Source: Pseudomonas nitroreducens TX1 (GTDB lineage Bacteria > Pseudomonadota > Gammaproteobacteria > Pseudomonadales > Pseudomonadaceae). From it: a stretch of 64,000 nt of DNA. Location: positions 62,001 to 126,000 of the forward strand of contig NZ_AMZB01000135.1 in NCBI RefSeq assembly GCF_000313755.1, in the 5' to 3' direction. Under the pieces are notes generated by a model that was given only the letters and a program-made list of their open reading frames with translations, searched no databases and was not told the origin of the DNA. How positions within the stretch are numbered: position 1 is the first letter of the stretch; each line of letters opens with the position of its first letter. Below, one piece after another: positions 46,946 through 56,248 of this stretch. Position numbers and translations under genes: made by a program.

Positions 46946-48361
46946 GTGATCAAGAAAATCCTGATCGCCAACCGTGGGGAGATCGCTGTCCGGATCGTGC
47001 GCGCCTGCGCCGAGATGGGCATCCGTTCGGTGGCCGTCTATTCCGACGCCGACCGCCACGCCCTGCATGTGAAGCGTGCCGACGAAGCACACAGCCTGGG
47101 CGCCGATCCTCTGGCGGGTTATCTGAACCCCCGCGCCCTGGTGAACCTGGCGGTGGAAACCGGCTGCGACGCCCTGCACCCGGGCTACGGCTTCCTCTCC
47201 GAGAACGCCGAGCTGGCCGATATCTGCGCCGAACGCGGGATCAAGTTCATCGGCCCGTCGGCGGAAGTGATCCGCCGCATGGGCGACAAGACCGAAGCGC
47301 GCCGCAGCATGATCGCCGCCGGCGTGCCCTGCACCCCGGGCACCGAAGGCAACGTCGCCGACCTGGCCGAAGCCATTTCCGAAGCCGAGCGCATCGGTTA
47401 CCCGGTGATGCTCAAGGCCACCTCCGGCGGTGGCGGCCGCGGCATCCGTCGCTGCAACAGTCGCGAAGAGCTGGAGCAGAACTTCCCCCGCGTCATCTCC
47501 GAAGCCACCAAGGCCTTCGGCAGCGCGGAAGTCTTCCTCGAGAAGTGCATCGTCAACCCGAAGCACATCGAAGCCCAGGTGCTGGCCGACTCCTTCGGCA
47601 ACACCGTGCACCTGTTCGAGCGCGATTGCTCGATCCAGCGCCGTAACCAGAAGCTCATCGAGATCGCCCCCAGCCCGCAGCTGACCCCCGAGCAGCGCGC
47701 CTACATCGGCGACCTGTCGGTGCGCGCGGCCAAGGCCGTGGGCTATGAGAACGCCGGCACCGTGGAGTTCCTGCTCGCCGATGGCGAGGTGTACTTCATG
47801 GAGATGAACACCCGCGTGCAGGTGGAGCACACCATCACCGAGGAAATCACCGGCATCGACATCGTCCGCGAGCAGATCCGCATCGCCTCCGGCCTGCCAC
47901 TCTCGGTCAAGCAGGAAGACATCATTCACCGTGGCTTCGCGTTGCAGTTCCGGATCAACGCCGAAGACCCGAAGAACAATTTCCTGCCGTCCTTCGGCAA
48001 GATCACGCGCTACTACGCACCCGGTGGCCCCGGCGTGCGCACCGACACCGCGATCTACACCGGCTACACCATCCCGCCGTACTACGACTCGATGTGCCTG
48101 AAGCTGGTGGTCTGGGCGCTGACCTGGGAAGAGGCGCTGGACCGTGGTCTGCGTGCGCTGGACGACATGCGCGTGCAGGGCGTGAAGACTACCGCGGCCT
48201 ATTACCAGGAAATCCTCAAGAACCCGGAATTCCGTAACGGCCAGTTCAACACCAGCTTCGTCGAAAGCCACCCGGAACTGACCCAGTACTCGATCAAGCG
48301 CACCCCGTCGCACCTGGCCATCGCCATCGCTACCGCCATTGCCGCCCACGCTGGCCTGTGA
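46946..48361 (+). CDS. pycA: pyruvate carboxylase subunit A (biotin carboxylase)
   Basis: A 471-residue biotin-dependent ATP-grasp enzyme that carboxylates biotin using bicarbonate and ATP. The start is the GTG at 46946 (VIKKILIANRGEIAVRIVR). The ATP loop is ATSGGGGRGIRR, the catalytic stretch is YFMEMNTRVQVEHTITEE, and the C-terminal domain includes GFALQFRINAEDPKN. AccC is the paralogue in fatty-acid synthesis; adjacency to pycB makes this the PycA form. pycB follows after 11 bases. Confidence 0.93.
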   Translation: MIKKILIANRGEIAVRIVRACAEMGIRSVAVYSDADRHALHVKRADEAHSLGADPLAGYLNPRALVNLAVETGCDALHPGYGFLSENAELADICAERGIKFIGPSAEVIRRMGDKTEARRSMIAAGVPCTPGTEGNVADLAEAISEAERIGYPVMLKATSGGGGRGIRRCNSREELEQNFPRVISEATKAFGSAEVFLEKCIVNPKHIEAQVLADSFGNTVHLFERDCSIQRRNQKLIEIAPSPQLTPEQRAYIGDLSVRAAKAVGYENAGTVEFLLADGEVYFMEMNTRVQVEHTITEEITGIDIVREQIRIASGLPLSVKQEDIIHRGFALQFRINAEDPKNNFLPSFGKITRYYAPGGPGVRTDTAIYTGYTIPPYYDSMCLKLVVWALTWEEALDRGLRALDDMRVQGVKTTAAYYQEILKNPEFRNGQFNTSFVESHPELTQYSIKRTPSHLAIAIATAIAAHAGL

Positions 48362-48372
48362 GGAATTCGTCC

Positions 48373-49761
48373 ATGACCGTTTCCAAGAAAGTCACCGTCA
48401 CCGATACCATCCTGCGCGACGCCCACCAGTCGCTGCTGGCGACCCGGATGCGCACCGAAGACATGCTGCCGATCTGCGACAAGCTCGACCAGGTCGGCTA
48501 CTGGTCGCTGGAAGTCTGGGGCGGCGCCACCTTCGACGCCTGCGTGCGCTTCCTCAAGGAAGACCCCTGGGAGCGCCTGCGCAAGCTCAAGGCCGCGCTG
48601 CCCAACACCCGCCTGCAGATGCTTCTGCGCGGGCAGAACCTGCTGGGCTACCGCCACTACAGCGACGACGTGGTGCGCGCCTTCGTCGCCAAGGCGGCGG
48701 TCAACGGCATCGATGTGTTCCGCATCTTCGACGCGATGAACGACGTGCGTAACCTGCGCGTCTCCATCGAGGCTGTGAAGGCCGCCGGCAAGCACGCCCA
48801 GGGCACCATCGCCTACACCACCAGCCCGGTGCATACCATCGACGCCTTCGTGGCCCAGGGCAAAGCGATGGCCGACATGGGCGTGGATTCCATCGCCATC
48901 AAGGACATGGCCGGTCTGCTGACCCCCTACGCCACCGGCGAACTGGTCAAGGCGCTGAAGGACGCGCTGCCGCTGGACGTGGTGGTGCACTCCCACGACA
49001 CTGCCGGTGTTGCCAGCATGTGCCAGCTGAAAGCTGTCGAGAATGGCGCCGACCGCATCGACACCGCCATCTCCAGCATGGCCTGGGGCACCAGCCACCC
49101 GGGTACCGAATCCATGGTCGCCGCCCTGCGCGACACCCCGTTCGACACCGGCCTGGACTTGGAACTGATCCAGGAAATCGGCATGTACTTCCACGCCGTG
49201 CGCAAGAAGTACCACCAGTTCGAGAGCGAGTTCACCGGCGTGGATACCCGCGTGCAGGTCAACCAGGTGCCGGGCGGGATGATTTCCAACCTGGCCAACC
49301 AGCTCAAGGAACAGGGCGCGCTGAACCGCATGCCGGAAGTGCTGGCGGAGATCCCGCGGGTTCGCGAAGACCTCGGCTTCCCGCCCCTGGTCACCCCGAC
49401 CTCGCAGATCGTCGGCACCCAGGCGTTCTTCAACGTGCTGGCCGGCGAGCGCTACAAGACCATCACCAACGAGGTGAAGCTCTACCTGCAGGGCCGCTAT
49501 GGCAAGGCGCCGGGCACCATCAACGAAGCGCTGCGCCGCCAGGCCATCGGTAACGAGGAAGTCATCGACGTGCGCCCGGCCGACCTGCTCAAGCCGGAGC
49601 TGAACAAGCTGCGCGAAGAGATCGGCAGCCTGGCCAAGTCCGAAGAGGTCGAGCCGCTCAGCAGGTTCAGGTTGCCGGTCACGTGGGCGGCGCCGGTTGC
49701 CGGCGAGGCGATCAGGGTACCGGCGACATTCAGGCCGCCGACGCTGCCGCTGCCCGAGTAG
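48373..49761 (+). CDS. pycB: pyruvate carboxylase subunit B (OadA-type), 3'-truncated
   Basis: The frame encodes 462 residues. Residues 1 to about 425 are a normal carboxyltransferase: start TDTILRDAHQSLLATRMR, metal-site HSHDTAG, and carbamylated-Lys context SIAIKDMAG. Intact homologues have about 600 residues and end in a biotinyl domain with the MKM lysine. Here similarity stops after SLAKSEE near 49,648, and the next 37 residues come from the antisense of a neighbouring autotransporter-like gene. The rest of the PYC/OADA domain and the whole biotin carrier are missing, so the product should be inactive. This is a deletion or an assembly error. Confidence 0.85.
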   Translation: MTVSKKVTVTDTILRDAHQSLLATRMRTEDMLPICDKLDQVGYWSLEVWGGATFDACVRFLKEDPWERLRKLKAALPNTRLQMLLRGQNLLGYRHYSDDVVRAFVAKAAVNGIDVFRIFDAMNDVRNLRVSIEAVKAAGKHAQGTIAYTTSPVHTIDAFVAQGKAMADMGVDSIAIKDMAGLLTPYATGELVKALKDALPLDVVVHSHDTAGVASMCQLKAVENGADRIDTAISSMAWGTSHPGTESMVAALRDTPFDTGLDLELIQEIGMYFHAVRKKYHQFESEFTGVDTRVQVNQVPGGMISNLANQLKEQGALNRMPEVLAEIPRVREDLGFPPLVTPTSQIVGTQAFFNVLAGERYKTITNEVKLYLQGRYGKAPGTINEALRRQAIGNEEVIDVRPADLLKPELNKLREEIGSLAKSEEVEPLSRFRLPVTWAAPVAGEAIRVPATFRPPTLPLPE

Positions 49762-51212
49762 GTGGCGCCCTGGTCGATCTGCAGGGTGCCCAGCAGGCTG
49801 CCGGTGTTGCTCAGGCTGGCGCCGCTGAAGACTTCGCCGCCTTCGCTGAAATCGTCGGTGCTGGAGAGCGTCCAGCTGCCCTGTTTCACGTCCAGCCATT
49901 CGAAGTTGGCGCTGTTGCCGAAGCGGCCGCCAGCGGCATCGTCGAGGGTCACGCTATCGCGGCCGCTACCGCCGTCCACCAGGCCTTCGAAGCGGCTGCC
50001 GGAGAGCAGGACCAGCGAGTCGTTGCCGCCGCCCATTTCCAGGGCCACGCCGTTGCCGCCGTGGATCAGACCGTCGTTGATCACGCTGTCGTCGAGGTCA
50101 CCGGAGAAGGTCACGCCCGAGGAGGATTCGCCGCTGATGCTGCCGTGGTTTTCCAGGTAGGTGGCGCTGAAGCCGCTGTTGCCGTTGCCGTCGTCGACCA
50201 GGATGCCGCGGTCCACGCTGCGGATGACCGCGCCGGCGTAATTGATGAGGGTGCCGCCGCCCATGGCGATACCTTCGCTGCCGTTGGGCGAGCCGTCCTT
50301 CGAGCCGGCGGCGCCGGTGCCTTCGATGATGCCGTGGTTTTCGATGTGGCCGGTGTAGTCGATGTCGACGCCATCGCCGTCGCCGTTTGGCACCAGGCCG
50401 TTGTAGGCGCCACTGATGCGCCCGTAGTTGATCACCGTGCCATCGCCGTCGGAGCCGAAGCCTGAGCCATTGCGGCCGATGATCACGCCGTCCGCGTAGT
50501 TGATCAGGGTGGCGCCGACGTCGGTGGTAATGCCATGGCGGCCGCCACTGATGAGACCGTGGTTTTCCACTTGGCCGCCCGAGGCGCCCTGGAAGTCGAT
50601 GCCGTCGTTCTTGGTGTCGGCGGTGATCATGTCCGAGCTGCTGATCTCGCCGTAGTTGCTGATCGTCGCATTGCCGCCGGGACGGATAGCGTCGTTGCCG
50701 TCACTGTGGATCACGCCGCTGGCGCGGTTGATGATCGTGACCGTCGCCGCGCTTTGCAGCTTGTCCAGGTCCAGCGCCTGGCCGGTGGCAGAGGTGATGC
50801 TGCCGGCGTTGTCGATCAGCACGTTGCCGGCGCTGAACGGGTTGTTCATGCGGATGGCGTCGTCGTAGCCGACGATCCGCCCGTCTTCGCGGTTGATGAT
50901 CTGGTAGAAGCGCGTGGTGCTGTCACTCCCGGAGGTGTCGACCACGCGGCCGGTGGTGGACTGCATCAGGCCGCTGTTGTCGATGACCACGCCCGTGCCG
51001 GTGGCCGCGCCCTTGAGGTCGATGCTCTTGCCGCGGGTGACCAGGCTGCCTGTGCGGGTGACGGTCAGGGTGTCCTGGTTGGCCAGGGTGCGGCTGGCGG
51101 TCTGTGCGTCGGTGATGATCGGCGAGACCGACACGGCCTGGGCAGATTCGGTGGCCAGGGTCGCCAGGACCACGGCGATGCTCAGGGCGAGCGGGGTGGG
51201 CGTGTGCAGCAT
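49497..51212 (-). CDS. autotransporter-like exported passenger protein, 3'-truncated
   Basis: A 571-residue frame with a signal peptide ([22 protein letters not shown]) and a repetitive beta-helix passenger (many NHG-I-G and NYG-I-SG repeats, for example [18 protein letters not shown]). Residues to about 521 are passenger. The last 50 are the antisense of pycB and not genuine. The rest of the passenger and the C-terminal beta-barrel that secretes it are absent, so it cannot reach the surface as drawn. The start at 51212 is clear from the signal peptide. Confidence 0.75.
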   Translation of the reverse strand: MLHTPTPLALSIAVVLATLATESAQAVSVSPIITDAQTASRTLANQDTLTVTRTGSLVTRGKSIDLKGAATGTGVVIDNSGLMQSTTGRVVDTSGSDSTTRFYQIINREDGRIVGYDDAIRMNNPFSAGNVLIDNAGSITSATGQALDLDKLQSAATVTIINRASGVIHSDGNDAIRPGGNATISNYGEISSSDMITADTKNDGIDFQGASGGQVENHGLISGGRHGITTDVGATLINYADGVIIGRNGSGFGSDGDGTVINYGRISGAYNGLVPNGDGDGVDIDYTGHIENHGIIEGTGAAGSKDGSPNGSEGIAMGGGTLINYAGAVIRSVDRGILVDDGNGNSGFSATYLENHGSISGESSSGVTFSGDLDDSVINDGLIHGGNGVALEMGGGNDSLVLLSGSRFEGLVDGGSGRDSVTLDDAAGGRFGNSANFEWLDVKQGSWTLSSTDDFSEGGEVFSGASLSNTGSLLGTLQIDQGATYSGSGSVGGLNVAGTLIASPATGAAHVTGNLNLLSGSTSSDLARLPISSRSLFSSGLSRSAGRTSMTSSLPMAWRRSASLMVPGALP

Positions 51213-51375
51213 GGTACGGGCGTCCTTTCTTATCGAATTGGCCGCCTGTTATAGCGATGGATTCTTACGCTTTTGTAACGCTGCCGGCCTTGTGCCTTGC
51301 CTTCGCGCCCAGCGGGAAAGCGAGAAACCTTATATACTCTGCGGTCTTTTTACCGTTTCCACTGTGAGAACCGCC

Positions 51376-51717
51376 GTGAGCCAGCTGCCGCCCTGCCCCA
51401 AATGCAACTCCGAATACACCTACGAAGACGGCGCTCAGCTGGTCTGCCCCGAGTGCGCCCACGAGTGGTCCGCTGACGGCTCGGGCGAGTCCGACGGCGA
51501 TGCTCGCGTGATCAAGGACTCGGTCGGCAACCTGCTGCAGGACGGCGATACCGTCACCGTGATCAAGGACCTCAAGGTCAAGGGCTCGTCCCTGGTGGTG
51601 AAGGTCGGTACCAAGGTGAAGAACATCCGCCTGGTGGACGGCGACCACGACATCGACTGCAAGATCGACGGCATCGGCGCGATGAAGCTGAAGTCGGAGT
51701 TCGTGAAGAAGGTCTGA
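51376..51717 (+). CDS. yjdM: YjdM/PhnA-family zinc-ribbon protein
   Basis: A 113-residue protein. The start is the GTG at 51376 ([19 protein letters not shown]). It has an N-terminal zinc ribbon (CPKC and CPEC) and the PhnA beta domain ([38 protein letters not shown]). The family was once linked to alkylphosphonate use, but its actual role is unclear. It is monocistronic with a terminator after it. Confidence 0.9.
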   Translation: MSQLPPCPKCNSEYTYEDGAQLVCPECAHEWSADGSGESDGDARVIKDSVGNLLQDGDTVTVIKDLKVKGSSLVVKVGTKVKNIRLVDGDHDIDCKIDGIGAMKLKSEFVKKV

Positions 51718-51734
51718 GCCTTCTCGCCTCCATG

Positions 51735-51764
51735 AAAAAGCCCGGCTATGTGCCGGGCTTTTTT
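51735..51764 (+). terminator. intrinsic terminator after yjdM
   Basis: AAAGCCCGGC (51737-51746) pairs with GCCGGGCTTT (51752-51761), followed by T residues to 51764. The A run on the left makes it work in both directions. Confidence 0.88.
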
Positions 51765-51772
51765 GTGCTCTT

Positions 51773-51866
51773 TGCAGGAGCGAGCTTGCTCGCGAACCGC
51801 CCAGCTTCAGTACATGCCCGGGGCCCTGTTCGCGAGCTAGGACTGGGCGTCCCCCTCGCTCCTGCA
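51773..51866. repeat. REP pair, canonical arm plus inverted long variant arm
   Basis: The canonical-type arm is at 51773-51797. The second arm (51838-51866) is the long variant in reverse, beginning GTTCGCGAGCTAGG and ending CCCCCTCGCTCCTGCA. Confidence 0.82.
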
Positions 51867-51903
51867 GGTGACCCATGCCCCTCCGAGAACGGGTCAGAGG
51901 CAC

Positions 51904-52743
51904 TTATTCCTTGTAGTAAACGATCTGGTTGCTGGTCGCCAGCAGCGCGCCGGATTCGCTCCACAGCTGCGCGCTCTGGTCGAAGAAGCCGTTGCGGAAC
52001 TCCTGTGCGCGGGCATCGCCGAGCAGGTAGCCCGCGCCGACTTCGGCCATCTGCGCGGCGTCGCTGTGGAAGTAGGTGGTGATCGACACGGTGCCGGCCG
52101 GCACTGGAGTGGCGCGGCGCAGCCAGACGCGCGGATAGAAGATGTCGCTCATCGCCGCCAGGGACAGGAAATCCAGCGGGCGGTCCTGGGCGTCACGCAG
52201 CCAGAGCTGGCTGCGGCTGGTCTCGCCAGTGCCGTCCCACTTGGTCGGAAAGGCGCCGGAAACCGGGCGCATCTCGTACTGCTTTGGCCAGGCCACGCCC
52301 TTGGCGGCCGGGCTCATCGGTTCGAAGTCGCTGGGCGGGGCGAAAGCCGGCGTGGGGATGTCGGTCAGGCTCCAGGTTTCGCGGCGCAGCGCGGTGACCA
52401 GGGTGGCGGTGGTGGTGACCTGCTGTTCACCGGTTCCATCGGCCTGGGTCAGTTGCAGCAGCCAGTGTTGGGTGGAGCGGTTGGTGCGCACCGGCACGGC
52501 TTCGACCTGGAAGGCGCCGGCGACGACTGCCGCGGCGTAGTTCACCGTCAGCGACAGCGGGCTGCCGAGCAGCTGCGGATGGCGCAGCGCACCCTGCAGC
52601 AGGACCGCGGCCGTGACGCCACCGAAGGGGCCGACCATGTTCCAGTAGTCCTGGCTGGTGTGGCCTTCATAGAGGTTGGGCTGGCCGGCCACGGGTTGCA
52701 GGGCCACGGCGCGGTCGAACGGGTGCAAGGCAGTATCGGTCAT
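51904..52743 (-). CDS. double-hotdog acyl-CoA thioesterase
   Basis: A 279-residue protein of the TesB-like/thioesterase-3 type. The first hotdog has NMVGPFGGVTAAVLLQGAL, and the second has the C-terminal HSDAAQMAEVGAGYLLGDARAQ. I chose the ATG at 52743 (MTDTALHPFDRAV). It would hydrolyse acyl-CoA esters; chain-length preference is unknown. It is probably monocistronic. Confidence 0.82.
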   Translation of the reverse strand: MTDTALHPFDRAVALQPVAGQPNLYEGHTSQDYWNMVGPFGGVTAAVLLQGALRHPQLLGSPLSLTVNYAAAVVAGAFQVEAVPVRTNRSTQHWLLQLTQADGTGEQQVTTTATLVTALRRETWSLTDIPTPAFAPPSDFEPMSPAAKGVAWPKQYEMRPVSGAFPTKWDGTGETSRSQLWLRDAQDRPLDFLSLAAMSDIFYPRVWLRRATPVPAGTVSITTYFHSDAAQMAEVGAGYLLGDARAQEFRNGFFDQSAQLWSESGALLATSNQIVYYKE

Positions 52744-52822
52744 GACTCTCTCGGCGCTTTTTGTTCTCGGGAGAGGCTCTATGTAGAGGAAAGCGCCGAG
52801 CCGGGTCAAGGATACCGGGCGG

Positions 52823-53866
52823 TCAGGGCGTGACCTCGAATCTCAATGTGCCGATGACTTGTCCGGCCTCCGTCAGCACCTGAACCTGCCACTTGCCGCT
52901 GGGATCGGTAGGGAAGTTCTGCTTGTGCGTCCAGGCGCGGTAGCCGGCTTCGCGGCCGCCCTTGATGTCCAGGGCGATGCGGTCGACTTCCTGGCCGTCC
53001 TGGCGCCACGCGTGGTAGATGCGCTCGTTCAGCCCGCGCGGGGCGCTGATCGCGGTGTAGGCATAGAGCCCCTGGGCTTTGATTTGCGCGACGCTGACCG
53101 TCTCCAGGCTGTCGCCGGGGGTGCGCTGGGCGTTGTCGAAACTCTCGGTCACTGCCATCTCGGTCATCCACAGGGTCGACGGCGGCACCCAGGCTCGGGC
53201 GAACCAGCCCACCGCGCCGATGGACAGGGTCAGGCCGACGAGGGCAAACCAGCGCCACCATTTGTGGATCTTCACCGTCACCGCAAGGCTCGGGAAGGAC
53301 AGCAGCACGGCGATGCCCAGCGCCGCCTGGTAGCTCTGCGGGGTGCTCAGGTGGAGGATGATCGGCAGCGCGGTGAGCAGCACCGCGAACAGCGTCAGGG
53401 TGTGATAGCCCAGGAAGGTCCAGCGCCGCACCGACAGCCACTTGTAGTAGATGGGGTCGGTGATCGCCGCCAGCCCCGCGAGTGTCAGCACGCCGGTGAA
53501 CAGGGCCTGGCCGCTGTTCCAGGTGGTGGTGACGAAGAAGAACGGCAGGCAGAAGAACAGGCTTTCCTGGTGGATCAGCTGGGTCCCGTAGCGCAGCAGG
53601 CCCGGCGGCACTTCCCAGCCGAAGCGGCTCTTGAAGCGCTTGGTCAGCAGGTTCTCCAGCATCAGCCAGATCCAGCTGATCAGCATGACGATGGCCATGG
53701 CGCGGGCGAAGCCGGCGCGGTGACGGTCCACCATGATGAAGCTGAACACCCCGGAGCAGAAGCCGAACAGGGCGATGACGCGCGGGTAGCGCTGCAGCAG
53801 GCCGACGACGAGGGTGATGAGGCGCTGCACGCGCTCTTTCCAGATCAGCATGGGGCGGGAAGGCAT
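52823..53866 (-). CDS. membrane protein, DUF5924/DUF2914 type
   Basis: A 347-residue protein with about seven or eight membrane helices up to residue 240 (FGFCSGVFSFIMVD, FFCLPFFFVTTTWNSGQAL), followed by a periplasmic-type beta domain with YAYTAISAPRGLNERIYHAW and WQVQVLTEAGQVIG, the DUF2914 pattern. Function is unknown. Confidence 0.75.
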   Translation of the reverse strand: MPSRPMLIWKERVQRLITLVVGLLQRYPRVIALFGFCSGVFSFIMVDRHRAGFARAMAIVMLISWIWLMLENLLTKRFKSRFGWEVPPGLLRYGTQLIHQESLFFCLPFFFVTTTWNSGQALFTGVLTLAGLAAITDPIYYKWLSVRRWTFLGYHTLTLFAVLLTALPIILHLSTPQSYQAALGIAVLLSFPSLAVTVKIHKWWRWFALVGLTLSIGAVGWFARAWVPPSTLWMTEMAVTESFDNAQRTPGDSLETVSVAQIKAQGLYAYTAISAPRGLNERIYHAWRQDGQEVDRIALDIKGGREAGYRAWTHKQNFPTDPSGKWQVQVLTEAGQVIGTLRFEVTP

Positions 53867-53950
53867 TACGGGTTGGGGGCGAGATTGTAACGCCGGATGT
53901 CGCTGAGGGGCATGGGGAGTGACGGGAGGGGCTCGGAACTTGGGCGTGGA

Positions 53951-54128
53951 CCCTCTCCCTAACCCTGGCTGCGCGCCCCGCTCCGAAGGGACAGGGAACT
54001 GACCGGAATTGCCTGGAAATACGGAGCTCGCCGGGCGATCCGAACGGCTCCCTCTCCCTTCAGGGAGAGGGCGGGGGAGAGGGCAAGTCCCTGCGCCGAA
54101 GTCGGTTCGCGAGCAAGCTCGCTCCTAC
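53951..54128 (+). repeat. composite repeat A (CCCTCTCCC units plus REP arm)
   Basis: It begins CCCTCTCCCTAACCCTGGCT, passes a second CTCCCTTCAGGGAG unit (about 54050-54084), and ends with a canonical REP arm (54105-54128). Copy B with the same order and orientation lies at 59436-59608. A divergent spacer separates the units in each copy. Confidence 0.82.
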
Positions 54129-54142
54129 AAAAGCAGCGGAGA

Positions 54143-55051
54143 TCAGTGCTTCCCGCTCAACTCCTCCCGCGCAAAGTCGACGAACAGCTGCGCCGGCTTG
54201 GTCAACTGGGCGCGCTTGAGCCAGGCGGCGACCAGGCCTGATGTGCTGACTTCTTCGGCAATGTCCACCGTCACCACCTTCTTGCCGTCGTAGGTGCATT
54301 CCGAATGCGGGCGGGTGACCAGCAGGGAGAAGCCGAAACCCTGGCCGACCATGCCGCGCACCATCTCGATCGACGGCGAGCTGAAGGCGATGTGCGGGCT
54401 CAGCCCCAGTTCCTCGAAGATGCGCACGAAGTAGGTACGGCTAGGCTGCACATCCAGCAGGATCATCGGCTCCAGCACCAGGTCGCGCAGGGACACCTTG
54501 TCCTGCTTGGCGAAGCGGTGGTTCTCCGGCAGCAGCGCATAGGGGCGCTGGGCCGGCATCAGCGGGTCGGTGGCGATGGTGGCGTCGAGGTCGTGTTCGT
54601 AGAGCAGCGCCAGGTCGAAGCGGCCGGCGGTCAGGCCCTGCACCAGCTCCTGCTGCTCGCCGTCGCTGATGCGGATTTCCACGCCAGGGTAGCGTTCGCG
54701 GAACCCCGAGATCAGGCGCGGCAGGTAGAGCGGGGCGACGGTCTCGAAGCAGCCGATGTCGATCTGCCCTGCCACCACGTCGTTGTCGGCCAGGGCGTTC
54801 TGCTCGAATTCGTGGGCCATGCGCAGCAGTTCCTGCGCCTTGCGGTAGAAGCGCGCGCCGCTGGGAGTGAGTGACACGCCCTGGGCGTGGTGGCGGATGA
54901 ACAGCTGCACGCCGAAGCTCTCTTCCAGCCCCTTGATTGCCGTGGAAATGGACGGCTGCGCGATGTACAGCTTGCGCGAGGCCTCGGCCACGCTGCCGCA
55001 TTCCACGGTGGTCACGAAATACTTCAATTGCCGCAAGGTATAGGAAGCCAC
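54143..55051 (-). CDS. LysR-family regulator of the adjacent amine-catabolism genes
   Basis: A 302-residue LysR regulator. The HTH is CGSVAEASRKLYIAQPSIST, and the effector domain spans about 90-290. The start is the GTG at 55051 with GAGG before it (VASYTLRQLKYFVTTVE). It is divergent from the DavA-like amidase at 205 bp, so it probably controls the amidase-dehydrogenase-aminotransferase block. The effector is unknown. Confidence 0.85.
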   Translation of the reverse strand: MASYTLRQLKYFVTTVECGSVAEASRKLYIAQPSISTAIKGLEESFGVQLFIRHHAQGVSLTPSGARFYRKAQELLRMAHEFEQNALADNDVVAGQIDIGCFETVAPLYLPRLISGFRERYPGVEIRISDGEQQELVQGLTAGRFDLALLYEHDLDATIATDPLMPAQRPYALLPENHRFAKQDKVSLRDLVLEPMILLDVQPSRTYFVRIFEELGLSPHIAFSSPSIEMVRGMVGQGFGFSLLVTRPHSECTYDGKKVVTVDIAEEVSTSGLVAAWLKRAQLTKPAQLFVDFAREELSGKH

Positions 55052-55255
55052 TGCACGCCTCGTTGTTGCTTTTTTATACAAGATACCGCGTTGGGCCGGC
55101 CGGCGGGGGCGGCCCGTGGCGAAGATTTTCCTCGCCGGGGACCACATTTTTCATGGCCTTGGCCACCTGCTGCATCCCTCCGGGCGCGGGCATACTCCAG
55201 CGCAGTCGATGAAAACGCCCTGCAAATCCCGTACACGCAGCCTGGAGTACAACTC

Positions 55256-56053
55256 ATGCGCCTGGCCCTTTGGCAGACCTGCGGCCTCCCCGGCGATGTC
55301 GCCGGCAACCTCGACCAACTGGAGCGCCAGGCCGGCGCCGCCGCCGCTGTCGGCGCGCAACTGCTGCTCTGCCCGGAGCTGTGGCTGGGCGGCTACCACG
55401 TGCCGCAGCGCATGAACGAGCTGGCCGAAGCGGCGGACGGGCCGTCGGCCGCACGCATTGGCGAGCTGGCGCAACGCTTCGGGCTGGCCATCGCCTACGG
55501 CTACGCGGAAAGCCATCCGCAGGGCGGCAGGCCGTACAACTCGGTGCAGGTCATCGGCCCGTCCGGCGGTGCACTGGGCCACTACCGCAAGGCGCACCTG
55601 TTCGGTGCCATGGAGCGGGAAGTGTTCAGTGCCGGCGATGTGCTGGAAGCGCCGTTCGACTACGCCGGCTGGCGTATCGGCCTGCTGATCTGCTTCGACG
55701 TGGAGTACCCCGAGGCGGTGCGCACCCACGCGCTGAACGGTGCCGGGCTGGTCCTCATCCCTACCGCGCTGACGCCCGAATACGGCGCGGTGCCACGCGT
55801 GATAGTGCCGGCGCGCGCGGTGGAGAACCAGCTGTTCATCGCCTACTGCAACCACTGCGGCGTGGAGGACGGGCTGGCCTTCCTCGGCGGCTCCTGCATC
55901 GTCGCGCCGGACGGCGAGCGCCTGGCTGCCGCCGGGCCCGCGGAGAGCCTGCTGATCGTCGACCTGGACCCCGAGCAGCGTGCCCGCCAGGCCGCGACTT
56001 TCCCTTACCTGCCATGCCGCCGCCCCGAGCTGTACGGTGTCCTGACCCGCTGA
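55256..56053 (+). CDS. nitrilase-superfamily amidase, DavA-like
   Basis: A 265-residue carbon-nitrogen hydrolase with an intact catalytic triad: Glu41 (LLLCPELW), Lys112 (YRKAHLF) and Cys146 (LLICFDVEYPE). Length and sequence resemble the P. putida 5-aminovaleramidase DavA (5-aminovaleramide to 5-aminovalerate plus ammonia). The start ATG at 55256 follows TGGAGT. Being upstream of an omega-aldehyde dehydrogenase and an amine aminotransferase fits an omega-amino-amide substrate. N-carbamoylputrescine amidase and omega-amidase are alternatives. Confidence 0.85.
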   Translation: MRLALWQTCGLPGDVAGNLDQLERQAGAAAAVGAQLLLCPELWLGGYHVPQRMNELAEAADGPSAARIGELAQRFGLAIAYGYAESHPQGGRPYNSVQVIGPSGGALGHYRKAHLFGAMEREVFSAGDVLEAPFDYAGWRIGLLICFDVEYPEAVRTHALNGAGLVLIPTALTPEYGAVPRVIVPARAVENQLFIAYCNHCGVEDGLAFLGGSCIVAPDGERLAAAGPAESLLIVDLDPEQRARQAATFPYLPCRRPELYGVLTR

Positions 56054-56248
56054 GTACGGGCCCTGCAGCGGTGCGCAGGCGTGCACCGCCATGGCGCGAC
56101 ATGCGCCGGGCCGGTGCGTGGCTGCCCAGCTTTTTCATATATCCCGAAGACAAATTTAATAATTTTCCTTGGCAGGGCCTTGGGCGACCATCCAATCCAC
56201 ATTCGAACAACAACGTCCCTCGAGGGCGAGCGAAGCAGGAGTGCCCTG

